From: Streptomyces caelestis | Lineage (GTDB): Bacteria; Actinomycetota; Actinomycetes; Streptomycetales; Streptomycetaceae | Length of the DNA: 64,000 nucleotides | Reading direction: 5' to 3' | NCBI RefSeq assembly: GCF_014205255.1 | Contig: NZ_JACHNE010000001.1 | Coordinates: 4,774,001-4,838,000, forward strand | Part shown: positions 42,714 through 51,895 of the stretch, in pieces | Layout of the letters: every line of letters begins with the position of its first letter | Numbering within the stretch: position 1 is the stretch's first letter | Translations under genes and position numbers: made by a program | The notes under the pieces: generated by a model | The model's input: only the letters and a program-made list of their open reading frames with translations | Told to the model about the DNA's origin: nothing | The model's database searches: none

Positions 42714-43937
42714 ATGAACACCACCACTGGCGCCTCCCCCGAGGACCTGCGCAACCGTCTGGTCGACGCCATCCTGAAAGAGGACATCTCCGGCCTCCGC
42801 GACGCACGCGTCGAAACCGCCATGCGGACCGTACCCCGCCACGCCTTCCTCCCCGACGCACCCATCGAGGAGGCGTACGCCAACAAGAGCGTGACGATCA
42901 AGGAGAACCCCGACGAGGACGCACTCCCGCTGAGCTGCGCCTCCCAGCCCGACGTCGTGCACTTCATGCTGGTCCAGCTCGCCGTCCGCGACGGCGACAA
43001 CATCTTCGAGATCGGGGCCGGCACCGGCTACAACGCCGCCCTGCTCAAGCACCTCACCGGGAAGTCCGGACAGGTCACCACATGCGACATCGACGCCGAC
43101 GTGACCGCCTACGCCCGCCGGACACTGGACGCCAACGGATACGAAGACGTTCGCGTCGTCACGAGGGACGGCGCCCTCGGCGCCCCGGAGTTCAGCCCGT
43201 ACGACCGAATGATCGCCACGGTTGGCATGTGGGACCTCCCCGGTGCCTGGTGGGACCAGCTCGCCGTCGGCGGACGCCTCGTGGTCCCGCTGCGATGGCG
43301 CGGGCTCTCCAGGGCCGTGGCCTTCGAACGCGAGGAGAGGCGGATGCGGTCCGACTCCGTCAAGATGTGCGGCTTCCTCCCGGTGATCGGCCAGGACGGG
43401 GAGCGGAACGACTACATCGACGACGACCGGCTCGTCAGGCTCTACTGGGACGAGGACCAGTCCATCGCCCCGGAACTTCTTCGCGACGCGCTCACCCGAC
43501 CGAAGTCGGTCGTCTGGACCGATGTGACGGTCGGCCTCGTCGAGTCGTTCGACGGCGTCTGGCTGCGGTTGAGCGCCACCGAGCGAGTGACCTGCCGCAT
43601 CACCGCGAAGCCCGCAGCGGTGGCGGCCGGCCTCCACCGGCCCGCCTCACCCGCCCTGAGCCCCGCCCTCGTCGAGGGGGACTCCATCGCGTACCTCACT
43701 CTGGAGCGGACCGCCGAAGACCCCGAGACAGAACCCCGGTTCCGGCTGGGAGCCGTCGGCTATGGCCCGGCCGGCGCCGATCTCGCCGAGCGGATCTGCG
43801 CGCAGATCCGCGCCTGGAGCCCGGCCCGGACCGCCGAACCCGTCGTCACGGCCTACCCCGCGGACACACCGGACAGCGACCTCGCCGACGGAGCCTTGAT
43901 CGACCGGCCCTCCGTGCGGCTCGTCATCGCCTACTGA
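42714..43937 (+). CDS. FxLD-type lanthipeptide O-methyltransferase (PIMT-like)
   Basis: 407 residues with GAAAGG upstream of ATG 42714. The N-terminal part resembles protein-L-isoaspartate methyltransferase: VETAMRTVPRHAFLPDAP, SQPDVVHFMLVQLAVRDG, motif I IFEIGAGTGYNAALL, TTCDIDADVTAYARR. A C-terminal extension of about 170 residues ends in RPSVRLVIAY. This is the architecture of methyltransferases of FxLD lanthipeptide systems. No precursor, dehydratase or full LanC is present in the window. Confidence 0.85.
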   Translation: MNTTTGASPEDLRNRLVDAILKEDISGLRDARVETAMRTVPRHAFLPDAPIEEAYANKSVTIKENPDEDALPLSCASQPDVVHFMLVQLAVRDGDNIFEIGAGTGYNAALLKHLTGKSGQVTTCDIDADVTAYARRTLDANGYEDVRVVTRDGALGAPEFSPYDRMIATVGMWDLPGAWWDQLAVGGRLVVPLRWRGLSRAVAFEREERRMRSDSVKMCGFLPVIGQDGERNDYIDDDRLVRLYWDEDQSIAPELLRDALTRPKSVVWTDVTVGLVESFDGVWLRLSATERVTCRITAKPAAVAAGLHRPASPALSPALVEGDSIAYLTLERTAEDPETEPRFRLGAVGYGPAGADLAERICAQIRAWSPARTAEPVVTAYPADTPDSDLADGALIDRPSVRLVIAY

Positions 43938-44136
43938 TCCTGACGCATGCGGGCGTGACCGTGGCAGGTGCGCCCGCACCCGCCATCGCCGCACCGCCCA
44001 CCGCCCCGGATCGCCTGCGGTGGCGGTCAACGGGAGGGCAGGATCTGCGCCGTGGCGCTCGGGCAGTTTCGCCGAGAAGACCGCACTGGACCGCCATTTT
44101 CCGAACAGGATAGGCGGTACCTTCACCTTCGCTACA

Positions 44137-44472
44137 TCATTCCCATTTCTCGCCCGTCGCTTCCTGGTAGCTCCTTCTGAACTCTTTCAGCTTCTCCTCG
44201 CCTTCTTCGTCGTGGACCCCATATTCCACAAGCATATTGAGTTCAACAAAGTCCTCAATAGACAGACTGTTGTACCAGTCCGCCTCCTCCTTGCTCCAAC
44301 CTTCCTCATCATCACGCTTGTTGAACTTACCTGCGCTCCTGAAAGCGATGAAGAGGCTAGTCGCGACGATGCCCGCAGCACCGATGATGACTTTCTTCTT
44401 CTTGAGCAGGCTTTTCGCCTTCTCGGTGACGGAGGTGGTTTCGCCATCCTCAGAGGCGCCTTGCTTGGTCAT
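44137..44472 (-). CDS. Small single-pass membrane protein, AT-rich gene
   Basis: 111 residues from ATG 44472 (GAAAGG upstream). An N-terminal polar and Lys-rich stretch (EKAKSLLKKKK), one helix (VIIGAAGIVATSLFIAF, about 29-46) and an acidic helical tail (EEGWSKEEADWYNSLSIED, EGEEKLKEFRRSYQEATGE). The gene uses many A/T-ending codons, unlike its neighbours, suggesting recent transfer. Function unknown. Confidence 0.75.
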   Translation of the reverse strand: MTKQGASEDGETTSVTEKAKSLLKKKKVIIGAAGIVATSLFIAFRSAGKFNKRDDEEGWSKEEADWYNSLSIEDFVELNMLVEYGVHDEEGEEKLKEFRRSYQEATGEKWE

Positions 44473-44599
44473 GGCGGTACCTTTCGGGTCCAGAGTTGGT
44501 TTGCTGCGGATCATGCCCACCTGGCATCCACGACCACGTACCGCGTGGTCCATGACGTCTCGGGTCGTCCCGAGGGTGTCCTCAGCCGCGACACTCACT

Positions 44600-44962
44600 T
44601 CACCCAGACAACGACGCCTGGCATTCCTCGCACCGTCGTACGGCCTGCCGCGCGGTGTTGCCCGCCGTAGCGGTCGCCGGATGGCTGCTGCTCAGCCTGT
44701 CCCAGAGGCCACGCGGCGGTTGAGGAATCCACCCCCAGCGTGGCGACTTCACCAGTTCCTCAGTGAGGTGGGTGCAGCCTGGCAGGTGTGCGTACTGCGT
44801 GGGCGAGACGAGGATGGTGTCGGCGGCAAAGTGTCGCCATTCCTGCCGAGTGGGAGATGCGGACTGCGGACTCACAGCAGAAGCGGCCGATGAGCATGCA
44901 CACCCCAGCCCGATGATGCAGTCACACCGCTCGCAGCGCTCCTCTTTCATAGTCTTGCTCAT
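44600..44962 (-). CDS. Cys-rich hypothetical protein coupled to the RiPP operon
   Basis: 120 residues from ATG 44962, overlapping the GNAT stop (ATGA). N-terminal CERCDCIIGLGCAC is a dense Cys cluster; then ADTILVSPTQYAHLPGCTH, SPRWGWIPQPPRGLWDRLS and a C-terminal RCEEC. Likely metal-binding. Family unnamed to me; the coupling puts it last in the GNAT/radical SAM operon, though a role in peptide maturation is not shown. Confidence 0.7.
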   Translation of the reverse strand: MSKTMKEERCERCDCIIGLGCACSSAASAVSPQSASPTRQEWRHFAADTILVSPTQYAHLPGCTHLTEELVKSPRWGWIPQPPRGLWDRLSSSHPATATAGNTARQAVRRCEECQASLSG

Positions 44963-45444
44963 TCTGGGGCCGCTCCGGTGCCGACCCGGTAGACGATCTT
45001 CCCGTCGAACTCGGCGAACCCGAGTGACTTGTAGAAGGCCCGTGCCCCGGGGTTGTCGCTGTCGGTCATCCATTCCACGCGGCTGCACCCGGGGCGCGCT
45101 GCGGCGATGGCACGGAGTTCGTCCATGAGGCGGGCACCGATGCCCTGCCGTCGGAGCGTGCCACGGACGTACAGCTCCTTGAGGAACAGGGAGTGCGAGG
45201 AGCCGGCGGCCGGCCAGAGGAACGAGTAGGCGGCGAGTCCGATGATGTCCCCGGTCTCATCCTCGACGAGCAGCGCGGAGGCCAGCGGCGGCGAGCCGAA
45301 CAGCGCCTCCTCGACCTGGATGCGGCGTTCCTCCAGTGGCTGGATACCGGTGTCGGTCGCCCCGTAGAACCGCTCGATCTCCTCGATCAGCTCGGCCACG
45401 GCCGGGACGTCCCGCTTCTCCGCGGGACGGATCGTCACGGTCAT
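44959..45444 (-). CDS. GNAT-family N-acetyltransferase
   Basis: 161 residues from ATG 45444 with AGGAGG 5 nt upstream. Complete fold: IRPAEKRDVPAVAELIEEI, GLAAYSFLWPAAGSSHSLF, LKELYVRGTLRRQGIGARL with the acetyl-CoA Q/RxxGxG/A loop, and NPGARAFYKSLGFAEF. It lies 92 bp after the radical SAM gene and could acetylate the peptide product, a resistance target, or neither. Confidence 0.92.
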   Translation of the reverse strand: MTVTIRPAEKRDVPAVAELIEEIERFYGATDTGIQPLEERRIQVEEALFGSPPLASALLVEDETGDIIGLAAYSFLWPAAGSSHSLFLKELYVRGTLRRQGIGARLMDELRAIAAARPGCSRVEWMTDSDNPGARAFYKSLGFAEFDGKIVYRVGTGAAPE

Positions 45445-45536
45445 CGGCGCCTCCTGTCCTTCCTCGATTGCTTCGGTCGCTGCTGCACTCGTTCGTTCCA
45501 ACGCGTGATCCCCTCCTGGCGGTACGGCACACGCGT

Positions 45537-46697
45537 CTACGGCGACGAGGCGGCCTGCGCATACGGGTTCCAGCCGTGCTGCCGCAGGGAGCCCTGGACG
45601 TGTCGGATGAGGTACTCCAGGTCCGCGCAGTAGACAGACGGGTTCCGATAGCCCTGGGCTTCGCTGAAGCGGTGTGGGAGGTAGCCACCGCCGCACACGT
45701 CCACAAGTGGGCAGGCGCGGCACTGCTCGGCGAGCGCTTCCTTGCCGTGTTGCCGGTGCAGCAGCTTTGGATGGGACAGAGCTTCGTCGAAGGAGTGGCG
45801 GAGGACGTCGAGTCCGAGCCAGGTGGCACCCTCCTCGACCGACCGCAGGGTGTCCACGGCCTCGATGGAGCCGTCGGACTCGATCACGACGCTTGTCGGC
45901 GGGGCCAGGCCGAGCGTCTCCACCGAGCCGCGCACGCCAGAGCTGAGGGCCACGATGTCCTCCAGCATCCGGACGCTGTGCCGGTACTCGGGCCGGTCGA
46001 GCCAGGCGTCGTAGACCCTGCTCATCCACAGCCCGTACTCGGGCACGCTCGGGTCGGAGCGGTGCGGCGGGTCGTCGTGGGTCGCGTGCGGCAGGCCGAA
46101 ATCGATCACCGGCGGTTCGAACGCCGCCAGGTAGTCGTGGACCTCCACGGGGTCGTTGGCCAGGTCCACGACGGCGAGCAGCCCCGCGAACAGGTGTGGC
46201 CGCGACCGCAGGAGTTCGATGCCGCGCACGGCGGAGGCGGCGCTCGACCGCCCGGCATGCGTCAGCCGGTGCCGGTCATTGGCAAGCGGCGGCCCGTCGA
46301 GGCTGACGCCGACCGCAACCTCGTACCGTTCGAAGAGGTCCAGCCACGCATCGGAAAGAAGAGTCCCGTTGGTCTGGAGCTCGAAAAGGACCCGGGTCCC
46401 GGCCGGCACGCTGTCCCGGACGGTCTGCAACAGACCGGCCATGTGCCCGACGCCGACGAGAAGCGGCTCCCCGCCATGCAGGACGACGTGGATGGCCCGA
46501 AGGCGGTGTGCGGAGGCGTGCTCACCTATCCGCCGGGCCGCAGCCCGCACCACAGCGAGGTCCATTCGGGCGGGCAGGCGCCGCGCCGCCTGGTCCTTGG
46601 AGTTGAAGACGAAGCAGTAATCGCAGTCGATATTGCAGCGGTTGGCGACCTTGAGGATGAACGTCCGGAAAGGAACGGGGCCTTCGGGTTCTGTCAT
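45537..46697 (-). CDS. Radical SAM/SPASM peptide maturase (FxsB-like)
   Basis: 386 residues from ATG 46697. The radical SAM cluster motif CNIDCDYC gives C21, C25 and C28; VVLHGGEPLL follows, then FELQTNGTLLSDAWLDLF and VGVSLDGPP. The C terminus has SPASM-type cysteines C326, C329, C335 and C357 (QCRACPLVDVCGGGY) for auxiliary clusters. Overall plan matches FxsB-type maturases that form carbon-carbon cyclophane cross-links on aromatic residues of a small precursor. It begins 13 nt after the stop of the candidate precursor gene and has no clear ribosome site of its own. Confidence 0.9.
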   Translation of the reverse strand: MTEPEGPVPFRTFILKVANRCNIDCDYCFVFNSKDQAARRLPARMDLAVVRAAARRIGEHASAHRLRAIHVVLHGGEPLLVGVGHMAGLLQTVRDSVPAGTRVLFELQTNGTLLSDAWLDLFERYEVAVGVSLDGPPLANDRHRLTHAGRSSAASAVRGIELLRSRPHLFAGLLAVVDLANDPVEVHDYLAAFEPPVIDFGLPHATHDDPPHRSDPSVPEYGLWMSRVYDAWLDRPEYRHSVRMLEDIVALSSGVRGSVETLGLAPPTSVVIESDGSIEAVDTLRSVEEGATWLGLDVLRHSFDEALSHPKLLHRQHGKEALAEQCRACPLVDVCGGGYLPHRFSEAQGYRNPSVYCADLEYLIRHVQGSLRQHGWNPYAQAASSP

Positions 46698-46710
46698 CGA
46701 GCGGACGTGC

Positions 46711-46914
46711 TCACAGCGGCCAGGGCCAGATGAGCGAGGCCGCGTGGGCACCGTCGCCGACCCGGGCCGTCGCGCCCTCCTCTGCCTCCAGCCGTTGCCG
46801 GACGCGGGCGGCCACGCGGTCCAGGACGGCGGTGCCGGCCGCCGTCGGCTCCGTGGACGCCGGGCCGGCGGGCGTGATGGTGCATGGCTCGGTGACGGAC
46901 GTGGGTGACGGCAT
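46711..46914 (-). CDS. Candidate RiPP precursor peptide ending IWPWPL
   Basis: 67 residues from ATG 46914 with an ideal ribosome site (GAGGAG, 6-nt spacer). The leader-like part is VLDRVAARVRQRLEAEEG, helical and charged; the C terminus is GDGAHAASLIWPWPL-stop, with two Trp spaced by Pro that would suit an aromatic cross-linking radical SAM enzyme. The maturase starts 13 nt later. Seen: position, ribosome site and terminal motif. Inferred: that it is the substrate. Not an FxSxx terminus, so it may be a distinct class. Confidence 0.72.
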   Translation of the reverse strand: MPSPTSVTEPCTITPAGPASTEPTAAGTAVLDRVAARVRQRLEAEEGATARVGDGAHAASLIWPWPL

Positions 46915-47053
46915 CCAACGCTCCTCGTGAGGTACGTGCCGGAGGTGGCACGGTGCGACGGGGTTGAAGCGACAGATCAGCCGGAAACGTAGCATCCTCA
47001 ACCACCCACCTGGCACGGGAAATTCGGCCACAGGGTCGGCGTCAGCCGGACCG

Positions 47054-49807
47054 CTACACCAGCAACCGTTCGATGTCGTCCACGGACGCGCTCACCCCCA
47101 ACCGCCGGTACACGGTCACGGCGGCTCGCAGCGAGTCCACGCCGTGACCAGGCCCGTCAACCGTCCAGTCGCAGCGGCCGATGCCCTCCAATGCCCGCGC
47201 CTCCTCCAGCGGGCAGCGGATGTCCCGCGCGAGCGTGAGCGCCTGACCGAAGTGCCGACGGGCGGCTGTCGGTTCATCGGAGGTGAGCAGCAGCAACCCC
47301 CAGTGGTTCAGTGCCTCCGCCTCGCCACACCGGTCGCCCAGGCCCCTCAGGATCTCCAAACCGCGTTGGAACGCCTCGATCGCGCCGTCGCGCTCACCGA
47401 CGATGCCGCGCGCCACGCCCAGCTCACTCAGCGAGGCGGCCTCACCCCCTCGGCTGCCGAGTTCGCGGTAGGCGCCCAGGGCCTCCTCCAGAAGCCGGAT
47501 CGCCTCTGCCGCATCCCCGGTCACACGCTCCACGACGCCAAGGTGACGGATGCTGTTCGCGCGGCCGAACCGTTCACCGAGCTCGGTGAAGTGCGTCAGG
47601 GCCTGGCCGTGTGCCGTCCGCGCTGCCTCGATGTCTCCGGTCAGCCGTCGGACGACGCCCAACTCGTTCAGCGCGTAAGCCTGGTGCACACGGTCGTCCA
47701 GCTCCAGGTAGATGTCGAACGCTTCCTGGTGATGCCGCGCAGCCAGGCCGTACGCGCCCATGAGGTTGTGCACGACACCCAGGTCCCGCAGGGAGTTCGC
47801 CTCCCCGTATCGGTCACCGAGTTCTCGGTAGATCGCCAGGGCCTCGGTCTGGGCCTCCACCGCGGCGTCGAACCGGCTCATCTGCCGGTGTGTCATGCCG
47901 AGATCCGCGAGCGCGTTCGCCTGCCCGAGCCGGTACCCCAGCTCACGGTAGAGGGCTAGAGCCTCAGTCTGGGCGCGGGCCGCGTCCTCGTTGTCCGCGG
48001 TCAGGTACCAGACGATGCCGAGCTGGTTCAGTGCCTCGGCCTTGCCACGCCGGTCGTCGACCGCTTCGTACGCCGTCACGGCGTCGTTGAGGGCTTCGAT
48101 CGCCTGTGGGTAGGCGGCCATGAAACGGCGTACGACACCCAGCTCGGCGAGAGCATCACCCCGCGCCCGCTGGTCGCCGGTTTGGCGGGCGGCCTCGGCG
48201 GCCGTCCGATGGAGCGCGACGGCCTGGTCCCAGGGGCCGGCCTGGCGCAGGAAGGGCGCCATGGCCGCTGCAAGTCGGACCACGAGGTTGTACAGGGCGA
48301 GGCCGTTCGCCCGACGGACGCAGGCCAGGATGTTGGCCCGCTCGGTCTCCAGCCAGCTCAGGGCATCCGCCCGCGACTCCAGGACCGGGGTTTCCACCCG
48401 CGCGGTGTCGTCCGGCGCCGGTGGCACCGCAGCTCCGCTGCGCACGGTGTGCCCGTTCGCGATGGCGAGAGCGGCCAGGTAGTAGGTGCACACGCGCTGG
48501 ACGGCCTGTACGTGGTCCATGCCCTCTCCCTCGGCGGCGAGACCGCGAGCGTAGTCGCGCAAGAGATCGTGCAGCCGGTAGCGACTCCCCGGTTGCTCGT
48601 CGATCAGGTGGTCGTCGTAGAGCGCCTCAAGATGCCGACGGGCCATCACGACCGAGACCTCACCAAGAGCCGCACCGACGTGCGGGTCGAGATCGGTGCC
48701 GGGGAAGAACCCGAGCTGTCGGAAGAAGCGCTGCCGCTCCGGCGAGAGATCCCGGTAGGAGAGATCGAACGTCGCGGTGACGGCACGTTCCCCGGCACGC
48801 AGCTCTCCCAGCCGGTCCCGCGCCGCCACCAGCCGCCCGCGCAGGTCCTCGGCGCTCCAGGACGGATGGTGCCGCAGCCTCGCCGCGAGAAGCGACACTC
48901 CCAGCGGCAGACACCCGCACAGCCGCACCAACTCGTCCACCACATCCCGGCCGAGAGCGTCGGCCGGCCGCCCACTGAGCCGTACGAAGAGTTCGACCGC
49001 GTGATCCGGCGGCAGTGCGTCCACCGACATGACCACCTCCTCGTTCGCAACCAGCCGCTTGCGACTGGTCACCAACACCAGGCACCCGCTCCCACCGGGG
49101 AGCAGCGGCTCCAACTGCCGGTAGCTGGCCGCGTTGTCCAGAATCAGCAGGGCCCTCTTGTCCGCGAGCCTGCTCCGCCACATGGCGGCCCGGGCCTCCG
49201 TAACCGCTCCGACGTCATCACCGACGGGAATCTGCTGCGTCGGCACGCCGGCAGCCGTGAGAAGTGAGGCGAGCGCCTCGCCGGCCTGCACCGGAGTGCG
49301 CCCCGGCGTGTGCCCGTTGAGATTCACGAAGAGTTGTCCGTCGGGGAAGCGCTCAGAAAGCAGGTGGCCGGCGTGCACGGCGAAGGCGGTCTTCCCGACG
49401 CCTGGCATGCCGTCGATCACATGAACGGGCAGCCCCTGACCACGCTCCTGTGAGGCCCGCACCGAACCCACCAGCCGCTCCAGTTCCGCAGCACGGTCGG
49501 TGAACGCGGCGGTGTCGCGCGGCAATGAACGCAGCACCTGGGCGGCCCCTGGCCCTGCTCCATCCTCCGGTCGGCCCGGAGGGGTGGGAGGCCGCGTCTC
49601 GGAGAGCCCGGCGAGCAGGGCCGTCAGTCCCGCCATCGTCACGCCCAACACGACGAACGAGAACCAGGCGTGCTCCTGTAACCACCCCAGCCAGCCCGGC
49701 CACCGCGACTCATCGGACACGGCGTTCGTGACGAGCCCGACCAGCATGGTGGTCACAGCGCCGCCTCCGGCGACGACGGCGATGGCGATCCCGCGCCGGA
49801 GTCTCAT
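47054..49807 (-). CDS. NB-ARC ATPase with TPR array and membrane anchor
   Basis: 917 residues from ATG 49807 (GGAG 7 nt upstream). Two N-terminal membrane helices (AIAVVAGGGAVTTMLVGLV, FSFVVLGVTMAGLTALLAG), a P-loop (GMPGVGKTAF, about 136-145), Walker B-like LLILDNAASYRQL, GCLPLGVSLLAARL, a winged-helix region, and about ten tetratricopeptide repeats to the C terminus (for example ANSLRDLGVVHNLMGAYGL). NB-ARC/TPR proteins accompany FxsA/FxsB-type RiPP operons; this one lies 139 bp upstream of the precursor on the same strand. A regulator or STAND sensor is also possible. Confidence 0.88.
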   Translation of the reverse strand: MRLRRGIAIAVVAGGGAVTTMLVGLVTNAVSDESRWPGWLGWLQEHAWFSFVVLGVTMAGLTALLAGLSETRPPTPPGRPEDGAGPGAAQVLRSLPRDTAAFTDRAAELERLVGSVRASQERGQGLPVHVIDGMPGVGKTAFAVHAGHLLSERFPDGQLFVNLNGHTPGRTPVQAGEALASLLTAAGVPTQQIPVGDDVGAVTEARAAMWRSRLADKRALLILDNAASYRQLEPLLPGGSGCLVLVTSRKRLVANEEVVMSVDALPPDHAVELFVRLSGRPADALGRDVVDELVRLCGCLPLGVSLLAARLRHHPSWSAEDLRGRLVAARDRLGELRAGERAVTATFDLSYRDLSPERQRFFRQLGFFPGTDLDPHVGAALGEVSVVMARRHLEALYDDHLIDEQPGSRYRLHDLLRDYARGLAAEGEGMDHVQAVQRVCTYYLAALAIANGHTVRSGAAVPPAPDDTARVETPVLESRADALSWLETERANILACVRRANGLALYNLVVRLAAAMAPFLRQAGPWDQAVALHRTAAEAARQTGDQRARGDALAELGVVRRFMAAYPQAIEALNDAVTAYEAVDDRRGKAEALNQLGIVWYLTADNEDAARAQTEALALYRELGYRLGQANALADLGMTHRQMSRFDAAVEAQTEALAIYRELGDRYGEANSLRDLGVVHNLMGAYGLAARHHQEAFDIYLELDDRVHQAYALNELGVVRRLTGDIEAARTAHGQALTHFTELGERFGRANSIRHLGVVERVTGDAAEAIRLLEEALGAYRELGSRGGEAASLSELGVARGIVGERDGAIEAFQRGLEILRGLGDRCGEAEALNHWGLLLLTSDEPTAARRHFGQALTLARDIRCPLEEARALEGIGRCDWTVDGPGHGVDSLRAAVTVYRRLGVSASVDDIERLLV

Positions 49808-50116
49808 ACGAAGGCTCCAGCAGCAGCCAGAGGAGCGGCCGATTCCCCCCTGGTGCCACTGATGAGACACCACGCACTGCCAACCGACCTGGTCACGAAG
49901 GCAACCCCCGAGTAGAACGCCCCAACTTCCCTAACGGAACAATCCTCGTAGACCTTGGTCAAGGGCGCGTCTGAGCCACGAGGTGCGCCAGCTGCCGCAA
50001 GGCGCGCTGGCCCACAGCCACCGCACCATCTTCAGAAGTCCACGCAACCTCTGATGATCACGCGGCGGCTGCTTCCTTATCGGCCCCGGCCACGAACTGG
50101 TCAATCGGCTCGGGGC

Positions 50117-51895
50117 CTACCCGGCATCGCAGGTCGTGGCCTCGGATCCAGCCGGTTCGGTAGACCTCGTGCCAGTATTCTCGCTCTTCTCGCTCTTCTC
50201 GCCCGCCTCGATGGGGGCGTAGCGCCGCCGTTGCAGCTCATCGCGTTCAACGTCCGGGATCGTCATCGACTCGGCAAGCACGGCGGCAAGCGCGCCCACT
50301 TGAGTGTTGTCGATGTCAGTGTGGAAGAGCCACCGGATGTTCTCGTCGCGCGTGATGAGGTCGATCGCCAAGCGCGCGCTTCTGTCCTGTGTGGTCGTTG
50401 CTCGGACGTATCGCACTTGGTCAATCGGGATGTCTTGACGGATCTCGGCTTGCTCAAGGAACGCGTTCGTCTTGGCCGTGATGATGCGGCGATCCGTGAC
50501 GGCGACCAGTGTCTTTGCCGCAGCCTTGTCCCTCGCGGCCGCCAACTTCTCCTTCGCTCCGCCGACGATCGCAGAAATTGGACCAAGGGCATCGAGCTGG
50601 TCGGGGAAGCCGAGGACACGTAGGGTCTCACCGTCCTCGAGGAGCCATCGCAGGATGCGAAGGTACGGCTTGAGATCCAGCGATTCGGGTGCGCAGACGA
50701 CGCCCGGAGCCTCAAGCGGAGGGGCCGGCGGCTGGAGAGCATTGGCTAGAGGCTCGATCGCCTCCAGAAGACGGGCGGCGGTGTCGCGGGCTGCCTTCAC
50801 GTCCTTCCGCTTCCCCGGCAGCGGCCATGCGTCGGGGCCGGGGAGCTCGGCGGTGATCCGCAGCTCCCGCGTCAGCGCGTCGACGAGGCTCGTCGACGCG
50901 GCGAGAGCGGAGTCGAACTCCGCGCGGGTGTCGCGCGCGATGACCTCGGCGTACTGCGCCTCGGCGGCGTCTTCGCGTCCAGCGGCTCTCGCCCTCGCGG
51001 CGCGGAGCGCGTGATATCCGGTCCATGCCTTGAGGGAGGACAGGAGGGCGTAGGCATCGAAGGCGATCGCCTCGGCGTTCGTCTGCAGATACTCACGGTG
51101 GCTGCGTGCGTCGGCCCGACCGATCCGCCTGACGTGGTCGCGGACGTTTCCCTGGTAGAGCTCAAGCTGCTTCTGCAGCAGCGCTCCACTGCCCGCGACG
51201 TCCTCCCACAAGGACGTCGGGACCGACTCGATCTCTCGCGCCTGGTCGACCGCGCGATCGATGGCGGCGGCGAGCCCCGTCAGTTCGGCCCACTGACCCT
51301 TGCGGGTGGTGGTGAGGACCTGACTTGTCACCGCGAGGTTGGTCCTGACGAGGCCTGAGACCTCACTCAGCATCATCTGAAGGGCGACCATGGCCAGCGC
51401 CGGCCCGATCGAGGCCGCGGTCTGCGCCTTGCTCACCGCATTCACGGAGTAGAAGCGGGCCTGATGCAGGATGCGGCCAGGAACCATCACCGCTCCGAGG
51501 TTCCCGCCGTCCTTGATGGCGAGCGTCGCGCCGCTGTTCAGCAGGGCCTGTGCCGTGTCGCCGATCCTGTACAGCCCCTGCACGCCGGCGAACGCGTTTC
51601 CGAGATTGCCGACCACCGTCGCCGCGTTCCCGATCGAGGCGAGGATCGCTGAAATCTGCTTGCGGTCGGCAGCCGGCATGATCCCGAAGTCGATCAGATC
51701 AGGCTTCAGCTCCGGCAGGACCTCACCGGCGACGACAGCCACCCCTGGGAGCACCTCCACCAGAACCGTCGACGCCGTCGTCGAGTCGATGTCCGAGTTG
51801 GACGTCGGATCGTCCACAACAGGTGAATCGGCGGTATTGCTCCGGCCGTTCTCCTCAGGCTCGGCGATCTCCTTCGAGTCCGAAGGGTCCTGCAT
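50117..51895 (-). CDS. Large hypothetical protein with PH-like C-terminal domain
   Basis: 592 residues from ATG 51895. After an acidic disordered start come Gly/Ala-rich hydrophobic stretches (SIGNAATVVGNLGNAFAG, SIGPALAMVALQMMLSEV), a long helical middle (about 185-400) and a C-terminal beta-rich region of about 100 residues (TLVAVTDRRIITAKTN, DIPIDQVRYVRATT, IRWLFHTDIDNTQVGALAA) resembling bacterial PH domains. Monocistronic in the island. No catalytic motif; a membrane-associated or defence-related role is speculative. Confidence 0.75.
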   Translation of the reverse strand: MQDPSDSKEIAEPEENGRSNTADSPVVDDPTSNSDIDSTTASTVLVEVLPGVAVVAGEVLPELKPDLIDFGIMPAADRKQISAILASIGNAATVVGNLGNAFAGVQGLYRIGDTAQALLNSGATLAIKDGGNLGAVMVPGRILHQARFYSVNAVSKAQTAASIGPALAMVALQMMLSEVSGLVRTNLAVTSQVLTTTRKGQWAELTGLAAAIDRAVDQAREIESVPTSLWEDVAGSGALLQKQLELYQGNVRDHVRRIGRADARSHREYLQTNAEAIAFDAYALLSSLKAWTGYHALRAARARAAGREDAAEAQYAEVIARDTRAEFDSALAASTSLVDALTRELRITAELPGPDAWPLPGKRKDVKAARDTAARLLEAIEPLANALQPPAPPLEAPGVVCAPESLDLKPYLRILRWLLEDGETLRVLGFPDQLDALGPISAIVGGAKEKLAAARDKAAAKTLVAVTDRRIITAKTNAFLEQAEIRQDIPIDQVRYVRATTTQDRSARLAIDLITRDENIRWLFHTDIDNTQVGALAAVLAESMTIPDVERDELQRRRYAPIEAGEKSEKSENTGTRSTEPAGSEATTCDAG

